A stretch of 64,000 bases of DNA from Zygnema circumcarinatum (lineage: Eukaryota; Streptophyta; Zygnematophyceae; Zygnematales; Zygnemataceae): contig CM074806.1 in NCBI GenBank assembly GCA_037447605.1, positions 2,709,400 through 2,773,399 of the forward strand, given 5' to 3'. Shown here one piece after another: positions 11,320-23,095 of this stretch (positions are counted from its first letter, which is position 1; each line of letters starts with the position of its first letter). The notes beneath the pieces are model-generated. The model did no database searches, was not told where the DNA came from, and was given only the letters and a program-made list of their open reading frames with translations. A program made the position numbers and the translations under genes.

Positions 11320-12400
11320 TCTTCAGTCCTCCCTCCTTCCACGGGTCATCCCTTGGGATCCATGCCTGAGGAGGAAACTGACGATCTCAATGAGGATGAG
11401 CCGACAGCGGCGCAGCCAGAGCCGACAGCACCGGCGACAGAAGACATGCATGTCAACCCGCCCCATCGCCCTCGGGCAGCCCGTTTCTACCCCCAAGCAG
11501 CCGATCGTCGACCACCCCCCCCGACGGACGGCCTATCACGATTGAGCATGGTTCGCCGACTCATAGAGAACAAGGCTAAGATGCGGCATTACCTTGTCAC
11601 GATTGTCTTATTTGGGTACTGCAGTCTTTGCGGCCGTGGATTCATAGCTGGCGACAATGCGAGCCACCCTGCTGACCTCACCGTTCTATGGCACCTCTCG
11701 GACATCCTAAGCCACGGATATCCACCACATGGCCACGGCGCCTCTTCCAGACCCAGTTCGCTCTCCCCACCACCCTCCTCGCCAGATTCATGTCCTCCCT
11801 TTGATCCCAACACCCAACGTGCGAATCATTGTCAATGTATAGCTAAACGGTCATCCAAGCAAAGCCATGATCGACACAGGAGCTATGCGCACAGTTCTGT
11901 CCAAGCCAGTGATGAAGGCTGCAGGGGTTAAGTTGGACAAGACGCTCGAGCCCATTCCCCGATATGTGGGGGTTGAGGGGAGCCTACATGAAGAAAGTTG
12001 GGCCGATTACCCAGCCGTCGCTCGGCCTTGGCGAGATAGAACCCGCGGTGAATCACGGTCATCCGCGGCTGTGAGCACTATTCTATCCTGTAGCGGGCTC
12101 CAGTTGGCTCATTGCGTGGGAGCTTCAGTATCGACTTTGCTAAGTGTCGGTACGCCTCTGGCTGGCGGGACGGTACTCCTTCCCATCATCCTCGAGTCCT
12201 TTGCCACCTCCGCCTTCCCCAAACGCCACGCCACGGCGCAGGTTTCCTACCCAGAGATCACCATGTACCATGCTGTCGGCAGCCCCCATTCTTCCTATGG
12301 ATCGGCCAATTCTGATACCGATGACGAGACTTCCCATCTTGCTCCCCCGAATCCAGCCCTCTGTGCGCCGACGGAGGAACTTTTGCAGCCCAGGAGATAG
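11320..12400 (+). pseudogene. gag-pol linker and aspartic protease remnant of element A
   Basis: From about 11353 the frame reads PEEETDDLNEDEPTAAQPEP, an acidic, Pro-rich linker also present in element B. A protease-like segment follows near 11860-11990 with KAMIDTGAMRTVLS (the D-T-G active-site triad) and LDKTLEPIPRYVGVEGS. The frame changes between these two segments and again after about 12000, so the product is not continuous. It is the start of pol in a normal gypsy element. Confidence 0.65.
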
Positions 12401-13745
12401 GCACCAGCTTCCGGCCCACCCGAGACCATCAGCGATGAAGAGTGGGTACGGAGATAGAAAAGGAGTCAAATGCGATTGTGGGGCCAGCGATGTTCCGGAC
12501 CGATCAAGAAGCATTCTCAACTCGTAAGTGCTGCGCCAAAATCACCTAGTTTTAAGCCACGACATTCCGCTGCGACAGCCACGGCAAGACCCGCGATTGA
12601 GCACCGTCGTCACGGGGATGCACCTCCGTGATGACCATGACTCCCCACTGCAGCTTTCGCGCTCGGCCCGGGCCGATGTCGAGCAAACGGTCCCGGAAGT
12701 GAAGCGTGGCGGCCGGCCCGATGGAACCGGAGAAGGGCCTTAGGCGACCCGGCCCGTTACGCCCCAAAGCCAGGATAGCACCTCGCACAATGGAATTGCT
12801 CGGAAGCGGAATGCCATAGCAGTAGGATCCTTATCGTTCTGGGATGTGGACCTGATTCTCCAGCGTCTCCCGAGGCCAGATGGTTCGGCCTGAACATCGC
12901 GAGAGTCCTTACGGCGGTCCCTGCGGCCAGGCCCGACCGGCCGCAAGGCGGGCTTAAATGCGGCCACGCTTTGTGCGGTGGGCGGTGCTTCCTTTGGGCT
13001 CAAGAATTCCAGCCCGGACTCACGGCGCACGGCCAGCCAGGTATTCGGCCTGGCCAGCGCTAACTTTCCTGCTGAGCCTTCGTGGATGATGCTTCCCTCC
13101 GCAGCCAGGGGCCGTCCTCCACCGCGACATTGACCAAGTACTTATTTGACTAAATTGATGCTGGCGTTTGAAGGTGCACGCAGGGTGCAAAATGGGGCCA
13201 TCGAGGAGATCACTCATCTCGGGCACCGCCTCGGCATCAATGGCCTGAAACCATCACTCGACAAGATTGAAGCGATTGACCTTATGCCGATTCCACAGAA
13301 CCTCACTCAGCTCAAGTCTTTCTTGGGACTCACCTCATTACATCGCGGTTCATCGAGAACATTCCTTATCGGCGCCCCACTGCATGCCTTGGAAGCCGCG
13401 AGGTCCGCTTCTGAGATGATGGAGCCGGTAGCGGGGATTTGTGAGGGCGCTCAAAAAGGTGCCCTCACGCCCCGGGGCTCCTTATGCGCATCAATTCGAC
13501 CCCCACCACGCCCACCATCATTGGCCGGCCCGGAGTCGGGGGCAGACTTTGGAAGGTGGCGATCCAAGCCTTCTCGGATGGGGAACACCCGGTCAGTTAT
13601 GCTAGCAGGGTTTGTTCGGAAACCGAGACCAAGTACCGCCCTACTGAGGGTGAGGCAGCGGCTATTCTCTGGGCACTGGAGAAGCTCAAGCTCTTTTACA
13701 GCCTACCAGCCCATTATCATTAAGACTGACCACATGCCACTCACT
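12401..13745 (+). pseudogene. Reverse transcriptase / RNase H remnants of element A
   Basis: The upstream part (12401-13140) is heavily damaged, and the YxDD core of RT is not readable. From 13146 the RT connection region is clear: EITHLGHRLGINGLKPSLDK, then LMPIPQNLTQLKSFLGLTS. RNase H follows after frameshifts: FSDGEHPVSYASRVCSETE, then KYRPTEGEAAAILWALEKLK and IIKTDHMPLT. These motifs, in this order, are those of Ty3/gypsy pol. At least three frame changes are needed to read them all. Confidence 0.75.
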
Positions 13746-13815
13746 TGAGCGCACATCACATGGCTACCACTACGACCTAAGTTTGCCACGATGTTGATGA
13801 AGTTGGAGGTATAAT

Positions 13816-14898
13816 GTGCTCAAGGTCACTCACCGTCCCGGCCGTAGTCACGGCAATGCTGACGGCCTCAGTCGCAATCCTTCGGCTCCCCTCCTCTGTC
13901 ACGATCCGGCCGTTCCTGAACCCATCCCTCCACCCACCCTCTTGAACCCTGAGCATCTTCCCATTGAGATTTTTATTGCCGATCAAGACTTGCATGATGT
14001 CATATTCGCAGATGGGCTGATCGATATTCCGGCCACGGCCACCACCCTCCATTGCTGGCAAGACCCTGACTTCACCCACGGCCACCCTCATGCGGATCCT
14101 TGGGAACTCCTCATGGATGACGACGGCGAAGCTCCCTTTCTTCCTCCCCATTTCCCGGCGCAGTGGCGTCCCATTCCGGACTCACTTTCCCTTACTGCTC
14201 TCACGTCACTTGTGGCTGCGCCCGCACGGTACTTGCCCCACTTGCTCGGGGCCAGCGGCGGGCTGCGGCTGCTTCCTCCGCCCTTCGGCACTTCTTTGTT
14301 GATGATGGCGGACAAAATCTTGTACCTCCCCTCACGGCCTTCTGTTCCTTTCCCCAATGAACGCATGGAGATTTTGGATGTCGCCCACGATTCCCAGCCC
14401 GGCGGATTCCACCTTGGCCAGAAGAAGATGGTCGCCATGCTGCAGGAGCGCTATTACTGGCCCGGACTCCATGGCGCAGTGAGCCGATACGTCGAAACCT
14501 GCACCCGTTGCCAACGCGGCAAGCGCTCTGCTCCCCCCGACCGCCAACCCCTAGAGATGGGTGAGATCCCGATCCGAGGCGTTGCCGAAGATTGGAACAT
14601 CGACACCTTTTCTATCCCCCAGCTCGGCACCCCCTCTGGCTACATTCGGGTCTTCCTAGCCGTGGACAGATACACCAAGTGGGTGGAAGTTCACGCGACA
14701 GAATCTAAGCATTCAGTCCACTCTGCCCGCCTCCTGACGGCCATCATTCACCGTCACTCTCTCCCCTACTCTGTCCACTCTGACAATGGCACCGAATACA
14801 AGGGGGCGTTTGCCAAGCTCATGCAGGACTTCCGCATCATTCACCGCACCTCTAGCCCCTACTCCCCTGGCGAATGGGCTTGGAAGCGTCTCCTCTGA
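13816..14898 (+). pseudogene. Integrase region of element A pol
   Basis: A 360-codon open frame. It opens with the end of RNase H (VTHRPGRSHGNADGLSR), followed by an acidic spacer. The integrase zinc-binding domain is H-x..-H-x..-C-x2-C: HDSQPGGFHLGQKKM, YYWPGL and VETCTRCQRGK (residues about 195-235). The catalytic core has WNIDTF and VHSDNGTEYKG, the first two Asp of the DDE triad. The frame is lost at 14880, just where the third acidic residue is expected, and pieces of the remainder can be followed in other frames to about 15190. It is therefore inactive as assembled. Confidence 0.8.
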
Positions 14899-15190
14899 GA
14901 CGGTCAAGGCAGCGTGCGTTAGCGGCTACTTGTGAAGGCTGAGGCCGGGCTGGCGCGAGTCATCCTCCACAGTCTTCCGTGCAACACCTCAGTTCACTCC
15001 TCCAGCGGCTTCTCTCCCTACGAGGCTCCTCATGGCCGTAAGCCCCATTCCCTTGACCTCCTCTGTGAGCCCTGCTTCTCACGATAGCGCGCCTCCACCG
15101 GATGGTGCAAGCCCAGCCGACTCGGCCTGCGCTTCCAAACCCTAGATTCCATGGCCTCCCACCACCTCGAGCAGCGCCTGAGGCGACAAC

Positions 15191-16780
15191 TCACCCGACT
15201 TTGGGAGCCTTGAAGCTGTGGCTAACTCTCTCCCGCGCCAATCCCGGTCGGCGCGCGTCATTTCATTTGGCTCGGGGAATCTTACTGAAACCGATTTCAG
15301 CCAGACTTTTCGTGGTTGGGCCCCTTCATTAATGTCGGTCGTCCGGAGATCGAGGTTGGGCCATCATTTAGGAAGGCCACGACTCTAGATAAGAAAAACG
15401 CGGCTGGCGTTCGTGGATGCGACATTACGTGCCGCTTAGCGTCGGCCAGTTCCTCCCGCGATGAAATTTGTGTTTCGCGACCGACCCTTGTGATCTCCTC
15501 GTACCCTACCCGATGGCCCGGTAGTGTTAGTGTCTTTATAGTTAGACATTATGCGGGTTCACACTAACATTGTTGTGGTCTCGGTTGGGAAACATGAGAT
15601 ACGCTAGTATTGATCTGGAAATACGGTCGGGCCAAATGTGGTAGCCCGTCTCGCTTTTGAGCGCCCGGAGAATGTCAGCGATATGTGAACGCTGTCGAAC
15701 CCGCGCAGGCATCGCAGTCCTTGGACTCGCTTAGTCAACTACGGAGGAGACGAGTCGGCGTACCTGAACGGGTAACAGCCTTGAGAAATGCGGCTTAACC
15801 GAGGAGATTTCGTCGCCCAGGGCCAGCCTTGAATAGTAATATGCAGTGCCTTGTAGCAAACATCTTGTAGCCTTGTGACCTTGTCTGGGCGAAGCGGCGG
15901 AAGATGTCTGCCTTCGAGCAGACGACAATTGAATGGCCGAGCTATGCAGGCGGCTTGGCCAGAGTGGTCTTGGCGTAGGTTCGAAAGACGCAAAACTGGA
16001 TGTTGAAACGTACCCATTGCTGAAGCGCATAGAGGCCGCCGTGACGTGACATCCGGTCAACAAAGGAAGATGTCAATGCTGCGGCTATGTGATTATATAG
16101 GAGTTTAGCTTTGTTATGTAGGATACCCACATTAGCCTCTTGTAGTCAGTGACTTATTACGTACTGCACTTTCGTGTTCTTTAGAACATACACTTTATTA
16201 ATACTTAAGGTAGTGAGTAAGGGGAGAAGTAGCTAGTGAGAGGGGGAGAACTTCATGTGGGTGACATTCTTATTATAAAGGAGTTTTAGAGCTGTGAGCT
16301 TTCTCTATACTCTCTAGGTATTAATGATTTCACGTGCTTTCGTCTAGCGTTCATTACCATGAGTTATAGGTATGAGTGAAGTGAGATAGAGTGAGAGAGA
16401 GTGAAGATGTCTTCATCGGTGGGAACCGGAGTTCCAATGGAGGGCGACACGCGAGGTGGCGCCGGGAGCAGCGAGCAGATCCATGCTCCAACAATGACGA
16501 CTCCTCATTGGTCCATTTCTACTTCCCGCCACTTTTTGCCCCCTTCGCCACCATTTCGCCAGTATGCCGTATCTTTCGATTTTGAATTTGTCTTACTCCC
16601 TCCTCCACCTCCGGTCCTGCCGATACTCCCCATTGCCGAATGTACGCGGAAGCTTCTCCACACGGCCACCGACTCGCCTCCCGTCCACGTCATCCTTAGC
16701 TCCTCCCCTACCCTTTGTCTCTTCTTCCTTGCGCCCGCAGGGGCGTGCGCTTGTTTCCCCCCCCCGGCATGTGCTACAGA
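15191..16780. other. Unassigned 3' internal part of element A
   Basis: Lies between the pol end and the 3' LTR. No gene is supported. An AT-richer part (16130-16390) separates GC-rich parts. A plus frame at 16401-16790, rich in Pro/Ser, could be the start of another element's gag but has no diagnostic motif. No polypurine tract is seen directly before the LTR; the last bases are pyrimidine-rich followed by GTGCTACAGA. This may be a secondary insertion or strongly decayed retroelement sequence. Confidence 0.4.
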
Positions 16781-17775
16781 TGTAGCGTAACGGAGCTGCG
16801 TTCGACGGATCCGCGTCCGTTCAGTTGTACTTGACATATTCGCCAGCCGATTATCCGCGGACCCGGCATAATCCGGGGTTGCGGCCCGAAAATGCGAAGC
16901 GGCGCCATGTGTTGCTTGACTCCGCGACGCGGCACACCATCCAGCTAGGCGCACTCAGGCGCCGCCCAACATACACCGCCGATTGTCAGCGATTGACCTG
17001 CTCCGAAGGCCCCGCGTAGTCACTCGGGCCTCTCGGTGGGCAGTTATTATCGAGGGGTATCCTTTGCTAAGGCTCAAGATCACATTGTCGGTGTTAAGTA
17101 GATGGGATGTCGAGTGATGCTTGATTGTCTTTTAGTGCTGGGCTTAGTATTTGTATTTGCTGTGTGGTTTGTTGTCTTGTTCTTCTCTTCTTCCTCTTCA
17201 GTTCCAGCAACAGATGCTAAGTGTGAGAGAGAGAGAGAGTTCCATGCCATAGATAGAGAGAAAGAGAGAGAAAAGAGTCTTCTTCTTGATAGCATTTAGG
17301 CGTCCCATTATTGACCGGACAAAGATTTCGGTGAGAAGATACTTTCATTGTAATGACAATCCCGACCAACCCAGGCTGGGGTGACTTTCAAAATACAACC
17401 TTTATCTAAGTTGAGTCTGTTTTCCCTTTCTTGGTCCTTATGCCAAAAGTACCATCTTGTTATCACGCCTTACATTCCTCCCGATGACCCAGTAACTAGA
17501 AGCCTAGCTAAGAGGCCCAGCCAAGGAGGGGCGGGAGAGAGCCCCAAGGAAGAGGGCTCTTTGCTCGAGTCCAGCCTTGGGTGGGGCGCATCTTGGGATC
17601 CCTACGTGCCCCATTGCAGCGTACCTCACGAATCTCCCGGATCACGACTATCTTTGTGACGGACCCACAGAGACCAACTGACCGCTTCATTGGTTTGGCC
17701 GCGGACGAGTGGCCGTCTGTTGCATGCACAAATAGCTCGGCGGTCTCCTCTTAACCCCACTTATCTTGTGCTACA
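16781..17775 (+). repeat. 3' LTR of element A
   Basis: Begins TGTAGCGTAACGGAGC exactly like 8117 and stays similar for several hundred bp, including an almost identical block at 17099-17265. The end at GTGCTACA (17775) is chosen because the family's LTR seems to end in a copy of the inverted start. That end is less certain than the start. The divergence from the 5' LTR is patchy: near-identical blocks alternate with short scrambled stretches. Confidence 0.65.
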
Positions 17776-18614
17776 GCGTGCCGCGAAGATAGTGAGGTGC
17801 GATGCGAAGCTGAGCCGCGATGGCATGCGGCCACCGGCGTCGATGTGCTGGCTGTAGGTTGGGGTGGTGTTGTGGAACACACTGCGGCTAAACATCGAGA
17901 TCGAAAGGTACGCGCGGCAACAAGATGGCGGTGACTGAACCTGTCGCGCAGCTAACGATGCTCTCACCGACTGGTCTCTTGGCCCGTCTAGTGATCGTGA
18001 TGGTGGCCAATGCGAGGATGAAGCACGGGCTGGGGGCGGCGGTGGCGAAGCGGACACAGCGGGTAAAGGTATTTATTTGGAAACTCACCCGACGGCGGTT
18101 GCTGAAATCGTACCCGATGGTAATGTGCCAGAGTAACGTCTACTTGAGCGAATGGGACGTCACCAAATATTTATGGTAATTCTTTCTCTCACAACATGGC
18201 ATGGAACTCTCTCTTCTCTCTCTATAACACTTGGCATGCATTTAGCAGCCTTGAAGAGAAAGACAGCCGCCGCAACAAATAAATACTAGAAAACCCGGCA
18301 AGGCATCGCGGCGCGCTCCCAGCCTGCTGCTTGACAATAAATCTTGAGAATAACTGGCCAGTAACGATCCTGACAACCAACTGCACTAGCAACGGCAATA
18401 CGTGGAGCTGCCGAATAGGTCAGCGAGCCTGTCGGCGGCGCTTAAGCGGTGTTCCCGGTGCGCTGGCGGATGATTAATGGCGTTCGTAGACACGCGCGCA
18501 TGGCGCGCCCTGTCTCCGTTGGCGGCTCACCAGACCCGCCCCGATAGTGACGCGAGGCATATGTCAAAAAGTACGGTGGCGACGCATCCGTCGAGCGCCT
18601 TCCGATACGCTACA
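17776..18614 (-). repeat. 3' LTR of element B (degraded)
   Basis: The minus strand from 18614 reads TGTAGCGTATCGGAAGGC. It keeps family landmarks: the GGCATATG/CACTATCGGGGC region, the AGAGAGAAGAGAGAGTTCCA tract near 18205-18225, and GACGTCCCATT near 18155. The distal end is not sharply defined; I place it against the end of the 3' LTR of A. Confidence 0.55.
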
Positions 18615-19413
18615 TCTGTATCTTGCGCCGCGCTAACGGCGTCAACAAAATATCAGAAACGATGATAACGTGGGCCGCTGGCAGTGTCGGAGAGCCGTCG
18701 GGCTTCGTAATGGAAATATCGGAAGAACGTATATCGGAAGCGGCCAGGCTGGCCGGAATGTAGGCGAAGGGGCAAAAAGTGGCGGAAGTCTGAAGAAATT
18801 AGCGGCGGGGTAGAAATGGACCCGGTAGGGAAGTAGTCATGGCGGGGTAGATGCGGAGGAGAACTCTTGTCGATGCATGAGCGATTAAACCATCGAGGAA
18901 GGAACGGCGTGGCGGCCGCGAATGCGATCCGGTGTGAGCGCCCGGTAGCAGGAGCGTTCCGCTGGGTCGGGGCCCTCGAAATGATATGGCCCAACACGGG
19001 ATCTCCGACGGGGTGACGAGATGAAGAAGGGGGCCCAACCCGCGGAAAAGCGTTGAGTGGTTTGGCGAGATTCACGAGCCAAATGGTGATGTGGCGCTAC
19101 GATTGGGCGAGGAGAGCGTGGCGTGAAGCCTCCCAAAGTGGGGTGAGTTATGCGTACGTGGCGGCTGGATTGAGGTGGTGGGAGGCCATGGAATCTAGGG
19201 TTTGGAAGCGGAGGGCCAGGAGCTGAAGCTGGGCGACCCGATCCGGGGGAGGCGCGTCATCGTAGAAGAGGGGCTCGGCGAGAGGAGGATCAAAAGGGAA
19301 TGCGGGGCTTCTGACCATAGAGGAGGCCGTGAGGGAGAGAAGCGTGGAGGTGGGCGGAGGTGTTATGCGTGAAGACGGGGAGAGGGATGACCTCGCGCCC
19401 GGTCCACTGCGGC
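18615..19413 (-). pseudogene. Post-integrase pol tail of element B
   Basis: The minus-strand frame at 19148-19471 contains LQLLALRFQTLDSMASHHL. The same sequence occurs, in a broken frame, at 15110-15170 of element A, so it belongs to the C-terminal extension of pol. The rest (18615-19147) has no recognisable domain. Confidence 0.5.
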
Positions 19414-20533
19414 TCAGCGCAGCAGCTGGACACCGCGCATCGCTGGCGAATGCAGATAGTACGTTCTGCAAACCCCGTTACGCGAGTATAGGCTAGGAAT
19501 ACTTGATGAATGTCTGGAAGTCTGCATTAGCTTAGCGAGCCCACTTGTATTCAGTGCCATTGTCGAGTGGGCGAGTAGGGGAGAGTAGCGGTGAATGATG
19601 GCGTCTCGGAAGGCGGAAGTGGACGGAATGCTTAGATTACGTAGCGTGAACCTACACCCACTTGGTATATCACATCCCGCGGCTAGGAAAGACCCGAATG
19701 TAGCGAGAGGGTGTGGTAGGGGATAGAAAAAGGGGTCGATGTTCGATCTTGGCGCCCAGCGTATTGGGATCTCACCCATCTCGAGGGGTTAGCGTGCGGG
19801 GAGAAAAACTGCTTTAGCGTTGGCGGCGAGTGCGAGGTTTGATGTAGCGGCTCACTTGCGCCATGGAGGAGCCAATAGTAGCGCTCTGCCGCCGGGGCCA
19901 CCATCTTCTTACGTAGAGGGTGGAAGCTTTGCCCGGAGGTTGGGAATGGTGGGCGGCGTCGAGAATTTCCATAAGCTCGTTAGGGAATGGAGCGGGAAGG
20001 CGGAGGGAGGTAAAGAATAAATGCGTCATCATCGGCGAGAAGGGAATTTCCGGCGCGGCGGAAGCGACGAGCCCTCTCGGTGTCCCGTGACAAAATAGAG
20101 GCGGCGTCGCGAGAGTCATGGCGTAGCGAGAAGGGAGGTCGAGAATGGGCGTCATTGGCGGGAAATGGGGGAGGAAGAAGGGATTTTCACCGTAAATTAG
20201 ATCCATGAGGGAGTTCCCGCGGATCGCATGGGGGGTGGCCCGTGTAGGTGAAGTCGAGGGGGTCTTACCCGGTGATTGGAGGGTGGTGGCGCGTGGCGGA
20301 ATATCCCGATAATTCCATGCGAATATGACCTCATATGAGAGTCTTGCTCTGCGATAAAAGATCTCAATGGGAAGATGCTTCGAGGTTGGGGAGGGGTGGG
20401 TGGAGGGATGGAGTTGAGGAAACGGCGGATCGTGGCGAGAGGAGGGTAGGGGATTGCGGCTGAGGCCATTGCAGTGACTACGGCGGGGCGGTGGTGACTT
20501 TAGTACATTGTACTCCTCCAACCTATCACCCAT
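19414..20533 (-). pseudogene. Integrase remnant of element B
   Basis: Related to 13850-14880 of element A. Recognisable pieces are LSRNPLPSSRHDPP, FPNELMEILDAAHHSQPPGK, MGEIPIRWAPRSNIDPFF and an IHRYSPL segment before a degraded DNG region. Frameshifts occur every 100-250 bp. Many differences from A are short clustered changes. Confidence 0.7.
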
Positions 20534-20545
20534 GGAATTGCAAAC

Positions 20546-21180
20546 TTAGGAAGTAGAGGCCAGCCATAATGTGCGGCCGGTGAGGGGCATGTGAAGTGGA
20601 TCGGAATATAGCGGGCTGGTGGTAGTGAAAGGCGAACTACTCCGAGTGCCGGAGGATAGCAGCTGACCTCTCCCTCGGTAGAGTATGCTTGGTCTCGGTT
20701 TGAGCAGAGACCACCTTGCATAGCCCGGCGGGTGTTCCCCATCACGAGAATGGCAGCCCAGCCCCTTTGCCCCAAAGCTGTCGACTCGGTCAGCCGTCAA
20801 TAATAATTAGGAAGGGTGGGGTCGAATTGAGGCAGGCAAGGAGCCTGAAGGAGGGCACTCTTGAGCGCTTGGAAGGCCAAATCCTGCGCGCGGCTCCATT
20901 CGTAGTGGACTCCGTGCTTCTCCAAGGCATGTAGGGGACGCGCAATAAGGGCATAGCCCTTGATGAACCGGCGATAGAAGGAGGTGAGTCCCAAGAAAGA
21001 CTTAAGCTGAGTGAGATTCTTTGGAATGGGCATAAGGTGATAAAGCTTCAATCTTGTCAGTGATAGTTTTTGAGCCATTGATCTTGGCGGTGCGAGGTGA
21101 GTGATCTCTGATGTCCCGTTGCACTTCTTGGGTGCAATCTTCCAAGCAGCCTTGTGATGGTTGTTGGAGGACTTGGTCAA
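20546..21180 (-). pseudogene. RT connection / RNase H remnant of element B
   Basis: The minus frame 20797-21180 reads LMPIPKNLTQLKSFLGLTSF, then YRRFIKGYALIARPLHALE and LAFQALKSALLQAPCL. This is the conserved RT C-terminal and tether region of gypsy pol. RNase H follows in other frames (SRDGEHPPGYAR, SDPLHMPLTG). It is better preserved than the same part of element A. Confidence 0.75.
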
Positions 21181-22503
21181 TGTGTTGCGGTGGGAGGACC
21201 CGATCCCGCTAACGTGGAGGCATCATCCCGCGTAAGGTTACGCCGAGGGGCTTATGACGAGGGGGGCGAACACGGTTGGCGGTGCTGGCGGGTGCGTCTG
21301 GTAGGTGTGAGCCCGAATGGAAGCGCATCCCTTTGCCTGGCGGCGTGGCAATGGCGAAGCCTGTCTTCTGCGTGATCGACTGCCCGCTGAGGATGCTGCC
21401 GAAGTTCTGCGTGTCAGTCACGAGAAACCACCCGGTCGCCGGGGAGGCGCCGTGGAGAATCGAGGTCCACATCCGGTAATGTGTGGGATCCCGCCGTTGT
21501 GCATTGATTTTCAGTAGTCCCCACGAAGCCCAGTGTACCATCGGCTTTGGAAGCTGAGGAAACGGCCGGGCTGGCCCGGCCCTTCTCGGGAGTTCCATCA
21601 ATCCGGCGATGTACGTTCTGCGTCGATCACGTAGATTCGACATCCCGACTTCTTCTTGTGGCGGTAGAAGTCGAGGGTCATCGGCGGGAAGCGCATCCCG
21701 TGTCGATATAGTGCTCAATAGTGTAGGTCTTCTTAGATGTCGAGTAGATATGCGTCTGCCGAAACTAGGTGATTCGGCCGCGACACTTGGCGTAATTGAG
21801 AATGCTGTCCGGATGCGATTGCGAGCCCAATCGCATACTGCCTATTTCCGGCCACTCCTCATCGCGATGGTCATGGGGAAATTTGGGTGCAAATGCTTGG
21901 CTTAGCGATTCTCCGTCGATGCAATTTGAATTTCGGAGAAAGGAGAGTCGTCATCGGTATCGAAATTGGCCCGATCCATAGCAGGAAGAAGAATGGGGGT
22001 TTAGTAGGCCAGAATGGTACATATTGTGATCTCGGGTAGGAGACTGCTTGGCCAGAGTGGCGTGAAACAGGGGAAAGCGGAGGTGGTAAGGGATTTCGAG
22101 GATGATGGGGAAGGAAGCGGTCACATCCCGCTAACCCGTGAGATAGAATGCGATTGACATGTAGCAAAGTCGATTTGTGCTCCCATCGCGATGAGCCAAT
22201 CGAGCCCGGCGAGGATAGAATAGTGTTATTTGAAGTGATGACGCATTCAAGTAACCCATCTCGCCAAGACTAATGACCACTTGGGCGCTGCCCAGTCCTT
22301 CATGTAAGCTCCCTTCAACCCCCCCATATCGGGGAATGGGCTCAAGTGTCTTGTCCAACTTAACCCGCGGCCGCCCATCCGCGGGGCTTTGGAGCCAGGC
22401 TGTGCGCATGGCTCTGTGTCGATCATGGCTTTCTTTGGGATGACCGTTAGGCAATACATTATTAATGATTCGCCGCGTTGGGTGTGGGGATCCCGGAGGA
22501 GGA
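21181..22503 (-). pseudogene. Protease and RT N-terminal remnants of element B
   Basis: The protease is seen near 22300-22435: KAMIDT is followed by a frameshift, so the active-site Gly of DTG is lost in frame, then LDKTLEPIP in another frame and GSLHE. Further along, at 21390-21520, RT palm fragments can be read (GLLKINAQRRDPTHYRMWTS, WFLVTDTQNF, KTGFAIATPPGK). The YxDD core is not readable. The whole is non-coding as assembled. Confidence 0.6.
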
Positions 22504-23085
22504 TCACGAATCTGGCCGAGGAGGATGGCGGGGAGGAAGCGGCCCAGGTGGGAGGGCGCCCGTCGCCGTGTGGTGGATATGGTGGCGAGGGGCGTCTGGA
22601 GGAGATGCCATAGGAACCGTGGGAGGCCGCAGGGTGGCCTCTGCACTGTCGGCCAGCCTTCGAACTACGGCGGCAGCACCTGGAACCAGTTGCATCAACT
22701 GTGACAAGGTAATGCCGATCTTAGCCTTGTCTCCCATGAGTTGATGAACCATGCGTTCAATCAGGGAGAGGCCATCTGTCGGGGGGGTTGGTCGTCGGTC
22801 GGCTGCCTGGGGGTAGAAACGGGCTGCCCGAGGGCGATGGGGAGGGTTGACGTGCATCTCTTCTGTCGCTGGTGCTCTCGGCTCTGGCTGCGCCGCTGTC
22901 GGCTCCTCCTCATTGAGATCGTCAATTTCCTCCTCAGGCGTGGATCCCAATGGATGACCCGTGGAAGGAGGGAGGACTGAAGTTCTCCGGACAGGGGTGG
23001 CGACCGGTGGAGCCGTGCCAGATGAGCTGGCGCCGTTGACATCGGCAGGGAGGAATGGCAGGGGATGTGAATGAGGATCACTTTG
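22504..23085 (-). pseudogene. gag end and gag-pol linker of element B
   Basis: The minus frame contains PEEEIDDLNEEEPTAAQPEP and VNPPHRPRAARFYPQAADR, matching 11353-11510 of A. Upstream on the same strand (about 22985-23081) is sequence equivalent to the last 30 codons of the A gag. Here gag end and pol start are contiguous and in the same orientation, which serves as the reference for the inversion in A. Confidence 0.75.
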
Positions 23086-23095
23086 NNNNNNNNNN
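23086..23095. other. Assembly gap (10 N)
   Basis: Ten N between the gag 3' end and the LTR start of element B. Judged against element A, about 0.85 kb of LTR and 1.9 kb of gag are absent here, so this nominal gap probably hides several kilobases or a collapsed repeat. Confidence 0.99.

Larger units (their letters stand above)
8117..17775 (+). mobile_element. Ty3/gypsy-type LTR retrotransposon A, decayed, with inverted gag block
   Basis: Bounded by two direct repeats that both begin TGTAGCGTAACGGAGCTGCG (8117 and 16781) and share several hundred bp. Between them are a gag reading frame on the minus strand (9293-11311) and pol remnants on the plus strand: an aspartic protease DTG motif near 11868, RT and RNase H fragments, and an integrase with HHCC and DNG motifs. 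The RNase H-then-integrase order is typical of Ty3/gypsy. Pol is broken by many short indels, so the element is not autonomous. No convincing target-site duplication was found. The opposite orientation of gag and pol is discussed as a finding. Element B (17776-23309) is a related copy in the other direction. Confidence 0.85.
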
